A stretch of DNA of 64,000 bases from positions 13,594,876 to 13,658,875 of the forward strand of contig NC_092567.1 in the NCBI RefSeq assembly GCF_037975245.1, given 5' to 3'. This document shows positions 1-11,318 of the stretch, in pieces. Both the position numbers and the translations under genes were made by a program. The DNA comes from Apostichopus japonicus. Its lineage: Eukaryota > Echinodermata > Holothuroidea > Aspidochirotida > Stichopodidae. The notes under the pieces were generated by a model. That model searched no databases. It had not been told where the DNA came from and worked only from the letters and a program-made list of their open reading frames with translations. Within the stretch, counting starts at the first letter, position 1; every line of letters begins with the position of its first letter.

Positions 1-407
1 CATATCAGTGAGCATTGAAATGCCTGTTCCACGATGAACAGCCTCAAAAATTGTTTGTGTGTAGTCGAAGGCGTATGGATTTGGGGCTGTAACGACTTGC
101 GCGAAAAAAAGCCAAAACTTTTCGCGCTCTTTGCGCGCGTTCAACATATCGATGCCAATATCATATAAGCAAGCATCGGTCATTACATTGCATGGCATCG
201 TGTACCTTACGGTCCGTGAAAGTAGCACAGTATACCGCCGGATGCTAATGTAAACAACCAAATGTCTTATGTAGATGGAGAAAAAGCATACAGATCCATT
301 TAAGTCAAACTCTCTTTTACAGTAGTAATGTCGGCCAATCTTAGAACTTTATTTTAATTACCAAGGAGATAATTTTTAAGCTATTCATTGCTATTTATTT
401 TTCTCTC
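1..407. other. No gene seen
   Basis: Only a CG-rich, partly self-complementary stretch (GCGCGAAAAAAAGCC to TTTGCGCGCG, 100-140) stands out. No exon or repeat boundary is recognised. Confidence 0.5.
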
Positions 408-496
408 AGTAAGTGCCCGAAAAAAATGGGGAAAAAATTGGTTGCGGGGCGGGGGTGGGGGCTGCAGCCCCGCCTCCTACGGGACCTACGCCTATG
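408..496 (-). mobile_element. Terminal fragment related to the 55787-56885 transposon
   Basis: The sequence ends CCTACGCCTATG, preceded by a GGGGGTGGGGGCTGCAGCCC hairpin, and contains AGTGCCCGAAAAAAA, all features of the 55.8-kb element read in reverse. Only one terminus is recognisable, so this is a partial copy. Confidence 0.55.
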
Positions 497-1034
497 TGTG
501 TAGTGTTCGGTTTCGATATACCTGATATCGAATATCTGGTATTTTTCATTTCCTTCAACGAAGTTTTATAATGGCCATAATAAGAGGTTTTAATATTTGT
601 ACACCAATAAATTAACTGTGTCTGAATTTTCGAAAATTTCCTGACCAACATTCTTCATCATACTTTCCTCTACTCGTGCAATTTGTACCTGTCTATTAGG
701 GGTTGAAGGAGGTTTTTCCCTATTGGTTGTCCATAGATTGAATTTTGTGCAACATTATGGGTATGTTTTGAAGTGATTTTTATTCACGAGAAATGTGAAT
801 TTTCAAATTCTCAACAAATAATGGGCTTAAAACCTTGAAAAGTGGGGCTTTCGGATATTGTGGGCTGTGACGTAGAATCGCCTACAAAAGCAATGATCCA
901 TAGGACATGCAATGAGGTCGAACATGATGTGTAACTGGTGACAATCTTAAAAAAGGTTATGGATGGAAAAAAATTGAGAAATACTTGGTTCTCAGGCAAA
1001 AGTGTACATTTGGTTGGTCATTTTTAAGCCCGAG

Positions 1035-1170
1035 AAGTGTCATTTCCGGTGATCTGGGGGGTATCAAAACCAGAAATTTTCTTGTACGCTCCACGCCAAC
1101 CGATGGTAGCGCTCCGCTTAGATAGTAATTCGCGCCCCCCGGGTTAGAAAATCCTGGATACGCGCCTGGT
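1035..1170 (+). mobile_element. 3' fragment of a transposon related to the 56233-56621 MITE
   Basis: TCATTTCCGGTGATCTGGGG, AGCGCTCCGCTTAGATAGT and a run of CGCGCCCCCC match the right half of the 56.2-kb MITE. This copy ends AATCCTGGATACGCGCCTGG, a different terminus, so the two are related families rather than identical copies. No matching left end was found. Confidence 0.5.
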
Positions 1171-2694
1171 GATAATACGACATACTATAAGATATGAAAA
1201 AGGAAAGGAGATTAGTGAATGCTGCTGGCTTTCATCATCTGCTGCTTTAGCTTACAGCCTCAGCAGTGTATTGGCACGGATACTCCATCGTAATTCTTAT
1301 TTCAACCCAGTTGAAAAGTCTATTTGTCATCTGGGGGGGGGGTGGGGGTGGGGTTGAACAGATGAGAATAAAACATTAATAACTGCTAATCTCATATTAC
1401 AATGTTTGAGCTCCTTTATGAGATGCACGAGTCATGAATCTGACAGGACAATTGACTACATGAGTCAGTGACTAAACCGGGGAGGGGGCAAGGACACTTA
1501 ATATTGTGTCTCTCACCCTTCAGAAAATGAGGGACAAGAGTCCCCTGTGATTGATGCCCCTGTTTACTTTGCATGTAAATTCATCTTAGTGGGTATGAGA
1601 ACTACTGTATATTTTTCTCTGTGGATGTCAAAAGCCAACTGAGGTCAAATAAATTCTGCAAACCTTATTAACCTTTGCTGATCACTTGAAGTCAGTAATG
1701 GTGAACACAAGTTTACAAGTCTATATTTGCAGTGTTACAGTTAATCTCTCATAAGAATATGTGGCAAGGAATCACTAAACCAGTTAGCTTTGGGTGTTAG
1801 TTTTTGAATAGCAATTTGGTCACTTACACCAGTGTGACAGATCATGCTGCATGTAACTTATGCTGGTTGGGAATGATCAAATTACTGAATGACTAAACTA
1901 CATTTTTATCCCAAGTGACATTTGTCATCTTGTAGTGCACTAAGTGACATCTCAGTAAATCAGCAATGGAAGAAGTTGTATCAGTTCAAACTGGATCAGT
2001 GAGCTCTCTTTACAATGTATGTCAGTTGAATGCAGTTTTGAGCTTCAGTATCCCTTTATGATTAGATATTACCTGTACATGTATTGTAGCAAAATTATGT
2101 GCTTTTTCTATCCTCAAAGAAAACCTACAGACTACCCATTCAAGCTCTACTTATGGAGTTTATATCAAGTTTTTCCCTTTGAGGATCTGAGAGCCCTTGT
2201 AGAGTTCTTAACTCTTTGTATTCTTTAAGGACCATCCACTTACTAATCATTACAGATATCCATCATGCTTATCATGTTTCCAAGCCAAGGGTGTCACAAA
2301 CATTCCTCACACACACCATCGTTTCATGGATTCTGCATGCCTCCAGCAAGGAATCAAATGTTCCAAACATCTGTAGTTGATATTTAACGCTTCTTCTTCC
2401 ACGAACATGGTCATTTGAAAGTGATTTTCAAGATTTATCACATCCATGAACTCTGCAACATAAAATGTGTAAATTCTAGGCATCCAGTCTCTGAAAAAAT
2501 ATTCCAGTGGTAATATTGAAACACATATTGATATCAGTAAAAAGTGTCTTTTTTTCATTTAAAGAGTTATTAACCTTTCCTAACTTTTTGCCATGTGATG
2601 AACTTATCATGAACTCACTGAGTTACACAGATAAACATGCACTTTTGACCTGTTGTTGAGTTTGTGAGCCTCAGGGTGATATCAAACAACCTTC
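1171..2694. other. No gene seen
   Basis: AT-rich unique-looking DNA with a G-run at 1331 and a short AGGTCA-containing stretch (1640-1700) that may be another decayed copy of the dispersed repeat. Short open frames have no recognisable motif. Confidence 0.4.
1331..1354 (+). other. G-rich run with quadruplex potential
   Basis: Runs of ten, five and four G separated by single T (CTGGGGGGGGGGTGGGGGTG, then GGG) could fold as a G-quadruplex. Function unknown. Confidence 0.4.
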
Positions 2695-3180
2695 TTTTTG
2701 ATTCCTTGCCAGAGGCGGCAGGAATCTATGCTATGGTGATGGTGTGTGTGTATGTGACACTTGCTTGTAACAAGGTAACTCAAAAAATGCAAGGTGGATT
2801 AACCTCAAACTTGATATGTGGATCCATCTTATAAAGTAGAAGAACCTTATTGTTTTCTGTGAAGTTCAAAGTTCATTTGAGGTCAACAGAGGTCAAAGTA
2901 TGAAAACTTTGTAAACACAATAAGTCAAAAGTGCATCTTTGTTGAACTTCAAATTGGTATGTAGATACAGCTTGGTGAGTACAAGAACCCAATTGACATT
3001 GATGGGGGTCAAGGGGTCATTTGCAGTCAACATAAGTCTGTAAAACCTTCTTAACATGATGACTCAGAATGTACATCTTTGTGGAACTTCATACTTAGCA
3101 GGTAGATCCAGCTTAGTGAATGCAAAAACCCTATCAAACTTGGTATAGGTCAAAGGTCAGATGAGGTTTACATGCATCAA
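2695..3180 (+). repeat. Dispersed AGGTCA-bearing repeat, copy 1
   Basis: It begins with a hairpin head (ATTCCTTGCC...GGCAGGAAT, 2701-2726), then a TG-rich segment ending TATGTGACAC. Three ~170-bp subunits follow, with wording such as GTAAACACAATAAGTC, AACTTCAAATTGGTATG, GTAGAT.CAGCTT.GTGA and AAGGTCA. They contain a perfect AGGTCA-N4-AGGTCA (2880-2895) and AGGTCAAAGGTCA (3147-3159). Confidence 0.65.
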
Positions 3181-4078
3181 AGTATGTAATCCTCCAAAAT
3201 TAAGCTTCAAATACTCTGTGAGTTCTACCATACTATGATTTTCTTTTGGTGAACATAGTTTGGTCAATTTCAGTTCAGATTTGTCAATGGGCCAACTATA
3301 ACATAGATTGCAAGTGACACATAAAGTCATCCTGGATATTATATGCTTCAAAGAATTGATACTCTTGTGTTGGGTGCTTGAAGCACACTCAAATTGCCCT
3401 TTAAAGTTTTCACACTCTGAGCATCCAAGGGATCAACAGGTTACCTCAAATTGTCTCAAAATTGGTCTTTTTCCCAGTGATTTATACTAGCTGACTTGGA
3501 TTTGGAAATAAGTTGTGAAAATACTTCATAGTGAATAAACAATGTCATGTAACTCATTATTAATCACATTTATTAAAGGTAGGTGGTGGCAGAACTGATT
3601 TGCTAGCTCAAAATGAGTAAAAGAAAATTTCCATTTGCTCATACATGCATGTGTCTATATTTAACTTAGGAAGACTGTTTTGTCTGTATATTGAAACTTT
3701 TGGAAGAAAATTTCTATACTGTAAACCCCTCTCTGTTAATTAATTGGTTGACGTCCACAAGTGAGTGCTACAAATATGACATGGAAATATCTGCTCTTTT
3801 CTGGTTCTGATTTAATTCTTGGACAATTTTACCTCACTTGTTCTACAGTAGTCAGATATGTTGAATTTTTGGGCAACTTGTTTGGCAAGGAATCATAAAG
3901 CATTCTGGTTGTATCATAGATATTTCTCTGCCACACATTTACAAAGAAAAATGTTTTATTTTTGTTGCCAGCTACTTGAAAGGTAAGAGTGACTTTCCCC
4001 TCCCTCCTAAACAGCTCAGGATATCTTGGTTAAAGATTAATTAACTTGTGTTGAAGTTCTTGTCCTCCTCTCCCTCCA

Positions 4079-4410
4079 TTGTGGTCAAGTGGTTCAGGCA
4101 GTGGACTGGTGATCTAAGGATTACAGGTTCGAGCCCTGGCCAGATCATTGTGTTGTGTCCTTGGCACTTTATCTCCATTGCCTCTCTTCACCCAGGTGTA
4201 TAAAATGGGGACTTGTGAGGTACAGTAACTTGTAAATATAGTTGCGTGCGCCGGTTTGTGGCTGCACCCTATGGGAAGTCCCCCGGGGTACACGTGGTTG
4301 TGATCGTTTGAATTGTGCACACTGTGGTGTGTAGGTGTGACAATTTAAAAATGACCAGGTTTAAGTTGTTAAGTCGTGTGAGAGGGCCTTGGCCTTGAAC
4401 AAGAATGTAA
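4079..4410 (+). mobile_element. tRNA-derived SINE
   Basis: A perfect pol III A box (TGGTCAAGTGG, 4082-4092) and B box (GGTTCGAGCCC, 4126-4136) lie 33 bp apart. A tRNA-unrelated body follows (TTGTGTCCTTGGCACTTTAT, CACCCAGGTGTATAAA), of the kind conserved in many invertebrate SINEs. The tail near 4410 is A-rich. The tRNA-like head does not fold into a full cloverleaf, so this is a SINE, not a tRNA gene. Confidence 0.7.
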
Positions 4411-4559
4411 ACCTAAAAAAATTAATGCAAACAGTGAAATATTGATGGAGTTGCTCTTCAGTTTCATTTGCTTTCACATTAAATGAAATTTATATATTTC
4501 ATTGTGACTGGTTTAGTTCCAGTGCATCTCGGTTGTTTGGAGGGTGGAAGGACTGAAAG

Positions 4560-4800
4560 CTCCTGGCACATGGTGGATTACAGCACTGTTTTCTATTCTT
4601 TGCCAAGGGTGTAAGGAACCGATGGTGATGGCATGGTCATTGATTTTGGTTCCAATGCTTTGCATCCATTGGACCTATGCAGTCAAGTTGTGGTGTGTGT
4701 GTGTGTTGTGACACCTTAGCTAGTAAGCATGGTACCTCAAGAAGGAAAGATGTGATTGATGTCATACTTGGTTTATATGTTGGTCAGGGTCAGTACATGA
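4560..4800 (+). repeat. Dispersed AGGTCA-type repeat, partial copy
   Basis: It shares the degenerate hairpin head (ATTCTTTGCCAAGGGTGTAAGGAA, 4597-4620), GATGGTGATGGCATG, the TG run and TGACACCTTAGC...GTAAGCATGGTACCTCAAGAAGG. Confidence 0.5.
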
Positions 4801-6639
4801 TCTTTATTTTTTTTTTTTTGGAACTTCTTGCATATTAATCAGTGGGCAGGAGTTTAATTTAAAATGTCAATTTCTCTTCAACCATATGTCCAATTTACTT
4901 GGTATGGTGATGTAAAGTTCTACATAGTAAGTACATGTTCATTCAACAACAATAAGGGTTACATTTTCTGGGACCATCTGGGCCCAACAAATTCTGGGTG
5001 CATTTTTTGGTACCATTTGAGCCCACATTTCTTGGGGTTTAATTTTTGGGGGCAGTTTGTTTATGTCAATTTTTTGGGGAAAGTGTTGAACAACCACCCA
5101 AAAACCTGGTTTCCCTACACATGTTTCACTTACTTTTAGCTCACTGGCATTTATTGAACTTACTTTGACAAACCAAGCTTGTTTGAATGTTCTTTTCAAT
5201 TTATTTGTGTTGTACTCAAGTCATCACTCCCATTCAGCTTCAACAAAGATGTACTGTACCTTTTGAATGTGAATTCTCCAATGCTACGATTTTCTTTGGT
5301 GAACATAGTTTGGTCAAATTCAGTTATGCGAAGGAGCTATATCGGACTTCAACAAAATATGCATGGCATACAGGTAATGAAATCTGATGAGTTCATACTC
5401 TTGCTTTAAACATGCACTTAAAGGAATTGTCTGGTGGAATATTTGAATACATTGTCCTCATAGTTCTTATTTTCTCTTTCTAACCAACTGAAAATTGTCC
5501 CAATTTGACGTTTTCTTCTTGTAGAAGGGCAGGGTCAAGGGATATGAAAAACATTTGGGTTGAAATTGGAAATGTACAGAACATGGTCAAATGTGGTATG
5601 GCTAGATAGTTAAAGAGTTATATTTTACCACTGTGCTTGCAGAACAAAAATATAATAATTTAATAAAAAGTAATAGACATATATAACACATGCCAATTTG
5701 AACTTGTGTTATGCCAACAATTCTCAAATTCTGGGGATATTTAAAACCAAATTTTTCCTAGTACAAATATGACTTAGAAAGATGACTTACACAACCTAGC
5801 AGTCATGGTCAATATTATGCATACCACAGGAATAATTCGCCTTCAATGTCTATAACTTGACAATTTGCAGTAATTGCTCATATTTACCTGATTTGTCCCT
5901 CCATTACCTGTCCCTCTGTTACCAAAAATATTTTTTCTTAGTCAGATTTTACTTGCTACTTATTGTGTTCTAAGAATGGAATTCTTGACTTTCTGTTTAT
6001 GTGAAGAGAACAACAGCTTGACTAGCATTAATAAATTCCTCACAACTGATACCTGTAAAAAAAAATAGACAGGCATGACAGGAAATCTAATGAAAAATTT
6101 CATGCATAAAAAACTGCAGAAATTAACATGATAAAACTTATCAGTGCTTGATGCAGGTGATGTTATCTTGATAAAAACAGTTGTAAGCCTTGAGGATGGT
6201 AGAATTGGAAGGCAGAGGTAGTAGGTGTTATGTGGGGGCGCAGTGCTAAAATGTTACCATCTGTTGTAGGCTAGGTAGATTAAGTGCATAAATTAGAATG
6301 GAGACAGGTAAGAGAGGAGTCAAGTAAATTGTGAAGTCATAGAAGTCAAGAAAAGATAATTTTGAGTTAGAAATAAACCACACCACAAACACCAGCTGGA
6401 AGGTAAGGAATGGAAGTTTACATTCATAGATTTCTGCTGATGCCAACCAGTTCTAAACTGTGAGCAATATTTCAGCTTTGAGCAACAAGGACATTTTCTT
6501 CCATTTGCAAGAGCCTCCAAAGTCACTTTCCTTCAGCAGAAGCAAACTCAAAGCTGGTTGATCAGGATAACAAGAAATACTACAAAAATTTGAAGACATG
6601 TTCAAAGCTTACAGTAGTTGTGATTGGAATATTGTTTTT

Positions 6640-8015
6640 TATTGATTCCTTGCCCGAAGGCCCAAGGAATCTATGGGATAGTGATTGCGTATGTGTGTGT
6701 GTGTATGTGACACCATTGGCTCGTAAACACTATCTAAGCAATGGCAAGCTGGATTGAAGTCATATTTGGTACATAGATGCTCCACACTTAGTATAGATGA
6801 ACCCTATTGATTTTGGTGCTCATCTCATGAATAATAATGAGGTCACTGGGTTAAATGTGAAAATCTCCAAATGCTAACAACACCGAAACCAAAAATCAAA
6901 CTTAATTTATACTTGGTATTAATATGTTGGTAGATAGCAGGTACATGTGATATATTTTCAAGTTGATATTATGCATATTTATTAGGGGGCGTGGCTTAAG
7001 TTAATTTTCACTAAAATAGCTTGTAAACACAGTAACTGAACAACGACAAGTTGGATTGAAGTCATACGTAGTACATATATGCGCAATAGTAAGTAGATGA
7101 ACCCTATTGATTTTGGTGCTCATCTCATGAATAGTAATGAGGTCACAGGGTCAAACGTGAAAATCTCCAAATGCTAACAACTCCGCAACCAAAAATCAAA
7201 CTTAATTTACACTAGGTATTAATATGTTAGTAGATAGCGGCGGGTACATGTGATATATTTTCAAGTTGATATTATGCATATTTATTAGGGGCGGGGCTTA
7301 AGTTTATTTTCACTAAAATAGCTTGTAAACACGGTAACTGAACAACAACAAGTTGGATTGAAGTCATACTTAGTACATATATGCGCAATAGTAAGTAGAT
7401 GAACCCTATTGATTTTGGTGCTCATCCCATGAATAATAATCAGGTCACAGGGTCAAACGTAAAAATCTCCAAATGCTAACAACTCCGCAACGGAAAGTCA
7501 GAATTTATTCATACTTGGTTTTAATGTGTTGGTAGATAGTGGGTACATGGAATATATGTTCAAGTTGATATGATGCATATTGATTAGGGGCGGGGCTTAA
7601 GTTTATTTTCACTAAAATAGCTTGTAAACACAGTAACTGAACAATGACAAGTTGGATTGAAGTCATACTTAGTACATAGATGTGCCAAAGTGAGTAGATG
7701 AACCCTATTGATTTTGGTCCTCATCTCATGAATAATTAGGAGGTCACAGGGTCAAACGTGAAAATCTCCAAATGCTAACAACTCCGCAACCAAAAATCAA
7801 ACTTAATTTACACTTGGTATTAATATGTTGGTAGATAGCGGCAGGTACATGTGATATATTTTCAAGTTGATATTATGCATATTTATTAGGGGCGGGGCTT
7901 AAGTTTATTTTCACTAAAATAGCTTGTAAACACGGTAACTGAACAACGACAAGTTGGATTGAAGTCTTACTTGGTACATATATGCGCAGTAGTGAGAAGA
8001 ATAGTAAAATGTGTC
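6640..8015 (+). repeat. Hairpin-headed repeat expanded into a ~300-bp tandem array
   Basis: After the head (GATTCCTTGCCCGAAGGCCC, 6645) and a TG run, units start at 6719, 7019, 7321, 7620 and 7922 with GCT(T/C)GTAAACAC, steps of 299-302 bp. Each has GAACCCTATTGATTTTGGTG, GAAAATCTCCAAATGCTAAC and TGATATTATGCATATTTATT. The fifth stops near 8010. Copies are about 90-95% alike. Confidence 0.9.
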
Positions 8016-8540
8016 CGGCATACTACTGTAATGAAATTCTGCACATGGTACAGTACAGTACCTGTGAACTGTCTACTGTAAATATGTGATTTACTGACTT
8101 GTTTCCAACTGCACTAGCCCCCCCCCACCCAACAGTTGCTAATAATGCAGTTAGAGAGAGCTAAATGATGAAGATTGTTCTGTTTAAACTTGTTCCTTAA
8201 ATCGATTTCTTACTACTTTTTTCTTACAGTTTTATTAACCACTGAAATTGCTAATGTTTTGGTGAACATAGCAGTTGGTTTAATGTTCTTATCATTGTTT
8301 CCCTAAGTAATATAACTTTTAGTCCAATAGCAATAAAAATATTGAATCTGTAGCAGCAAAAACAGGCAAAAGGCTTCACTAAACAAAACAGAACATTTTG
8401 TGCCCCTCGGTTACCATCGGAATTGTCCCTCCATTACTGTAGAAGATCAAATGTAGATTTGACAGTTGATGCCTGTTCATCTAATTTTCCCTTGGTGTAT
8501 GTGAGGCAATGCACCAGCCAACACATGATATAAGTTACAT

Positions 8541-8645
8541 GGTCATGATTGTACATTTTACATCTTTTGTATAGATACATAGTTATGTCCTATTTATAAA
8601 TTTTGTAATTTATACTGGAATAAAGAAATTGAATTGAATTGAAAT
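8541..8645 (+). mobile_element. 3' tail of a non-LTR retrotransposon
   Basis: A T-rich run (TACATTTTACATCTTTTGTA, TTTATAAATTTTGTAATTTA) ends in AATAAAGAAATTGAATTGAA with a GAATT repeat. This is the usual 3' terminus of CR1/jockey-like elements. No RT coding remains beside it. Confidence 0.45.
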
Positions 8646-10632
8646 TGTCAGTGCAACTATGTATTTCATGCCATATTTTTCCAATAGTAACAGCCACAAC
8701 AATTAAATTTATGGGTATGAAGCCAGTAACTACCTGTCTAGATAACCACACAAGAAATTGCAAAATACTCCCCCAAACTAATGCAAAGACAGACAAAATG
8801 TGTAAGGTATACACTCAAATGTCCCTCCGTTACTACCGCTTGACCCTGCCCAGAAATCTGGTTTTCAAATTCACCAGTTTCTCACCAAAAGCACTGTTTG
8901 TTCAAACACATCAATGTGGTGAATGATGTAATGCGTGCAAATAGGCAAAACGAGCAACTTGAAGTTAGCACTCCCATTTCCTCAGCAAATACACTCTCGT
9001 GTGTACATGCACAGGCGATTGCCCATTATATATTACGTACACATCACAAACATACGTATACAGCCTTCAATGCCCAGTTAGTATGTATAGACCATTGCAC
9101 ATAATACTCTATCACACTGAAACCACAGTTCATAAAATGTTCTTAACTGCAAAATAGACCTTGGATAGACTAGTATTTGGTATTTAGATCCACTCAGGAG
9201 TCAGGAAGCTGGAGGACGCAAAGTTATAGTACAAGAACCTTATTGAAATTAGTATAGGTGAAAGGTCAACAGAGGTCAAAAGTTTGATAACTTTTGAAAC
9301 TCTTATGATGATAGTAACTGGAAATGCAATGCTTGAATTTACTTCATAATTAGATCCACGTTAGTGATTGCAACTTTTGTTTTCTGTGAAGGTGAAATTT
9401 TGAGACTGTTGGAAAGACAAATGTCTTGAGAGGAACTTGATAGTTGATATGAAGGCCTGCATAAATACAAGGACTTCACTTGCCTTGAGTAATGCTGTGT
9501 GCAATGTTACTTCTCAATGTTCTCATCTAAAATGTCACAATCATTAAATCAGTTGGCTTTCTTGTTAGTACATCTATAGTTTATTGCTTCTCCTCAAATT
9601 TTTAAATTGTCTTACCCAATACTGTACAGTCAAACAAGTCAATTTGTGCTTTTACAATATGTGGTGTTTAACGTTGCAGGATTTGAGTGTAGTATGCTTC
9701 AATAAACTGTTGTGCTGCATGGCAGAATTTTATTGGAAAGCAAGGCTTGCTTTCAATATCTCAATCTCCAAGCACCTGGAGTTGTTTAAACAATCATTCT
9801 TCATAGAAATTATTTAGAAAGGCTCTGATTGTATAGGTCAGCGCTTGCATTAAAGGTATAAGTAGCTTTAACCCTGCAATTTCCTGGGTCAGCTTGCACC
9901 ATGGTTGACTTTTATGATCATTAGACTGTTATTTGTTTCAATGTTGCCAGTTTTCTTTTGCAATATCAATGGCTCTTGCATCCAAGCTGAGCATGATAGA
10001 TGGAAGTGTTTGTATAAAAATAAAATCAAAAATGAAGAAAGATAATGATGCATGAAATATCAGACATTTCTGTACAAAAATGAAAGATATAATTATTTAT
10101 AACATTTGGTAACCCAGCAGACATGACTCATAGAATCTTCTTAATATCCTGTAGTTATAAAGAAAAGAAAAATGAAATATAAGCAATTGGAACATTGATA
10201 TGTAGTTTAATATGAACATCATACTTTTCTGCAGTAGGTTCCTACTTAGCAATTATTCCTGATGCTACCATTGCTCAATTGTTTTGCGGGTGAAAATCAC
10301 ATCTAGTCTATCATAATCACCAATAGTAAATCTTTCTAATAAGACTCATCATTTATATTTATATTAGAATATATTTTGTGGCTTTTTATAGTAATTCATG
10401 TGTCAGTTTTTATTCTTTTCTTATTTCTTTTTGTCCCTGTTAATTGTTCACATTTTGTAATTGTTGGAATATATTATGATGTCACATACTTTCCAGAGGA
10501 AGACAAACTGTTTAATGACATGTATAGTGCAGGTATGAGACATGACACATTAATACATCACAGCTAGGAAGATGTATTATTACATGTTGAAAACTTGTTA
10601 CATCAATTTGTTCCTTGTTATCTTATCCACAG
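8646..10632. other. Probable RECQL intron upstream of exon 10633
   Basis: I searched this stretch for the Cys-rich CRR...HF...MCDNC exon expected just upstream in RECQ1 and did not find it. A 77-codon frame at 9584-9817 shows no family motif. Confidence 0.4.
9170..9420 (+). repeat. Dispersed AGGTCA-type repeat, partial copy
   Basis: It contains GTACAAGAACCTTATTGAAA, then AGGTGAAAGGTCAACAGAGG-TCAAA (half-sites spaced 1 and 4), and TTTGATAACTTTTG, all words of this family. Confidence 0.5.
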
Positions 10633-10761
10633 CTGAGAATGTTGATTTAACAGACACTGTAAAGACTATTTTAAGGATTCTAAATGAGAGTGACTTAAAG
10701 GACCAGAGACTGACAGGCCTGAAATTGTTGGAGCTTGCCGGAAAACACAAGAACCAGACAG
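10633..10761 (+). CDS. RECQL: RecQ1-type DNA helicase, internal exon (RQC region)
   Basis: This internal exon of 129 nt is flanked by an AG acceptor (10631-10632, after a T/C-rich tract) and a GTAAGG donor at 10762. Two bases complete a codon from the preceding exon, 42 codons follow, and one base is left over, so both introns are phase 1. The translation (ENVDLTDTVKTILRIL..., then RLTGLKLLELAGKHKNQT) aligns without gaps to the part of human RECQ1 just before the winged helix, as I recall it (NITEYCRDLIKILKQ..., then KLTPLKLIDSWMGK). In the family this stretch lies in the RQC region, which helps the 3'-5' helicase grip duplex DNA in the nucleus during fork restart and repair. Upstream exons with the ATPase core and the Cys4 zinc site were not found in 1-10632, so they probably precede the window. 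Confidence 0.82.
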
Positions 10762-10867
10762 GTAAGGAATTCAGTGATGAAAAAACAAGAACAGAATAAA
10801 ATGTGGCCTTAATATATAAATGTACCTTATGTTGTGGAAACCAGCAAAACAACTTATCTTTGAATTG

Positions 10868-11045
10868 TTTTTTTATTCCTTGCTGAAGGCAAAAAGAATC
10901 TACTCTATGATGATGGCATGTGTGTGTGTATATATATGATGCCTTGGCTTGTAAACTCTCTAACTGCAAAAGTGTGTGGTGGTTGAACTTCATACTTGCA
11001 GTTACAAATTCTTAGATGAAGTTTAGTTCTTCCCATAGAAATTGA
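10868..11045 (+). repeat. Dispersed hairpin-headed repeat, partial copy in the RECQL intron
   Basis: It has a degenerate head (TTATTCCTTGCTGAAGGCAA, 10871) followed by CTATGATGATGGCATGTGTG, the TG run and GCCTTGGCTTGTAAACTC, then GTTGAACTTCATACTTG. Confidence 0.55.
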
Positions 11046-11130
11046 AGTAGGGAGAAAGACGTAATGCGACATATACTGAAGCCACTGTTCCAACTGGTGG
11101 CCCTTTGCTTGTGCGGCAAGAAATTACCGT

Positions 11131-11195
11131 CACGTAATACAAACATTACGTGTTAGACAAAATTACTAAAGTGATGAAGTTGATATAAATCACTT
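11131..11195. promoter_or_regulatory. Two inverted repeats just upstream of the THAP start
   Basis: CACGTAAT (11131-11138) and ATTACGTG (11145-11152) are separated by 6 nt. AAGTGAT (11169-11175) and ATCACTT (11189-11195) are separated by 13 nt. Both pairs are perfect, and the second ends 3 nt before the ATG at 11199. A regulatory or transposon-terminal role is inference only. Confidence 0.3.
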
Positions 11196-11198
11196 GTA

Positions 11199-11318
11199 AT
11201 GGTGATATCCTGTGCCGCATTTGGGTGCCAAAAAAAGAGTAAAAAATGTGGCAGTGGACTGCAGTTTAACAGGTCATTCTTAGGATGTGATAGTATAAGC
11301 AATAACATAGGAATATAA
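11199..11318 (+). CDS. N-terminal fragment of a THAP-type zinc-finger domain
   Basis: An ATG at 11199 opens a 39-codon frame beginning MVISCAAFGCQKKSKKC and continuing to LQFNR. This is the classic start of a THAP domain: Met, a few residues, C-x4-C, a basic stretch, then an F-[HN]-R motif. THAP domains are C2CH zinc fingers found in host regulators and P-element-type transposases. The rest of the domain (Trp, the CxxH pair, the AVPTIF box) does not follow in frame; TAA comes at 11316. A possible donor (CAG/GTCATT) lies directly after the F-N codons, so this may be a first exon, or the start of a decayed THAP transposon gene. No matching second exon was found in the intron. Two perfect inverted repeats sit just upstream. 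Confidence 0.5.
   Translation: MVISCAAFGCQKKSKKCGSGLQFNRSFLGCDSISNNIGI

Larger units (their letters stand above)
3181..6639. other. No host gene seen outside the SINE and dispersed repeats
   Basis: Apart from the SINE (4079-4410) and a partial repeat (4560-4800), the notable feature is a duplicated segment: 3228-3400 and 5280-5420 share GATTTTCTTT(T)GGTGAAC, ATAGTTTGGTCAA and ACTCTTG(T/C)(G/T)TT. Small frames here are unrecognised. Confidence 0.4.

Noticed and set aside
5179-5409. Possible upstream RECQL exon
   Set aside because: The translation lacks the Cys-rich CRR...MCDNC signature expected there, and part of the sequence is a copy of 3228-3400, so it is a repeat.
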